This document shows, one piece after another, positions 45,922 through 45,988 of a DNA stretch of 45,988 bases (within the stretch, counting starts at the first letter, position 1; every line of letters starts with the position of its first letter). Source of the stretch: an uncultured Oscillospiraceae bacterium (lineage in GTDB: Bacteria > Bacillota > Clostridia > Oscillospirales > Oscillospiraceae); assembly GCA_934655875.1 (NCBI GenBank), contig CAKUHB010000021.1, forward strand, positions 1-45,988, written 5' to 3'. The notes beneath the pieces were generated by a model, which worked only from the letters and a program-made list of their open reading frames with translations, ran no database searches and had not been told where the DNA came from. The translations under genes and the position numbers were made by a program.

Positions 45922-45988
45922 GCGATAGGTAATTCTTTGAAGTAATCTCCGGATTTTCCCCCGCTTAGCACCGTGCGCGAACCTTTCG
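45922..45988 (-). mobile_element. 3' end of a probable group II intron (domains V-VI)
   Basis: Reading the minus strand from the window edge: a GAAA tetraloop, then ggttcgcgcacggtgct as the 3' strand of a domain V hairpin, then ggggg-aaaa, a purine-rich arm and the end ACCTATCGC. This matches what I recall of clostridial group II introns (GAAA tetraloop, ...CGGTGCT, GGGGGAAAA, TTACCTATC at the 3' end). It sits where virD4 homology stops. The 5' part, including any reverse transcriptase gene, is outside the window, and the 3' boundary is uncertain by a few bases. Confidence 0.7.

Larger units (their letters stand above)
25505..45988. mobile_element. Integrative conjugative element (left part; continues past window)
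   Basis: From just after the tRNA-Tyr terminator the gene content switches to int, xis and type IV secretion genes (C40 peptidase, VirB4, PrgI, VirB6-like, VirB2-like, VirD4), in the order seen in Tn1549-like clostridial ICEs. The exact left end is not resolved, because the other end and the duplicated att site lie outside the window. No relaxase is present. Three foreign segments interrupt the backbone: the 27225-34619 island, the 41366-43394 plus-strand cargo and a group II intron end at 45922-45988. Confidence 0.85.

Overview
The window looks like a chromosome segment of a high-GC, endospore-forming gut clostridium (Bacillota, Oscillospiraceae-like). It has strong AGGAGG-type ribosome binding sites, a long-form hibernation factor, a DUF4364 regulator, dipicolinate synthase genes (dpaA-dpaB) and a L-fucose pathway. 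No 16S rRNA or marker protein is present, so the genus is left open.

Positions 1-25504 are chromosomal. From the left: stable-RNA-type promoters reading off the left edge, hpf, a DUF4364/XRE regulator pair, a secreted CAP protein and dpaAB. Next comes a L-fucose block (fucU, fucA, an FGGY kinase, fucI and a LacI regulator). It is followed by an RbsABC-type sugar ABC transporter, and then a sensory triad of response regulator, YesM-type kinase and sugar-binding lipoprotein. The likely logic is: extracellular sugar is sensed by the lipoprotein-kinase-regulator triad, the transporter operon is switched on through direct repeats next to its -35, sugar enters by RbsABC, and fucose passes through FucU, FucI, the kinase and FucA to DHAP and lactaldehyde, with LacI-type control of fucI. 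The block ends with an IclR regulator, a zinc-ribbon membrane protein, an ABC-F ATPase, a Cof-type HAD phosphatase plus an amidohydrolase, a beta-CASP metallo-beta-lactamase RNase-like protein, and tRNA-Thr(TGT) and tRNA-Tyr(GTA).

Positions about 25505-45988 are one end of an integrative conjugative element (ICE) inserted just past the tRNA pair. The backbone, all on the minus strand, is VirD4, a VirB2-like protein, a VirB6-like protein, PrgI, VirB4, a C40 peptidase, a DUF4240 protein, a ribbon-helix-helix protein, xis and int. No relaxase is in the window. Three things interrupt this backbone. (i) virD4 is cut at its 5' side by the 3' end of what looks like a group II intron at the right edge. 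(ii) A plus-strand cargo of small toxin-antitoxin-like genes (DUF3791/DUF3990, HicB, DUF2442) sits between prgI and the VirB6-like gene. (iii) A 7.2 kb AT-richer island lies between two direct copies of a ~90 bp triple-hairpin element, separating xis-int from the rest.

That island is the best candidate for an undescribed system. A divergent XRE regulator and metallophosphoesterase face a tightly coupled six-gene operon. The operon encodes a serine recombinase homologue that has lost its catalytic serine, an active-looking large serine recombinase whose zinc-ribbon region is replaced by a novel domain, two smaller proteins built from that same novel domain, and two different ParB/Srx-fold proteins.
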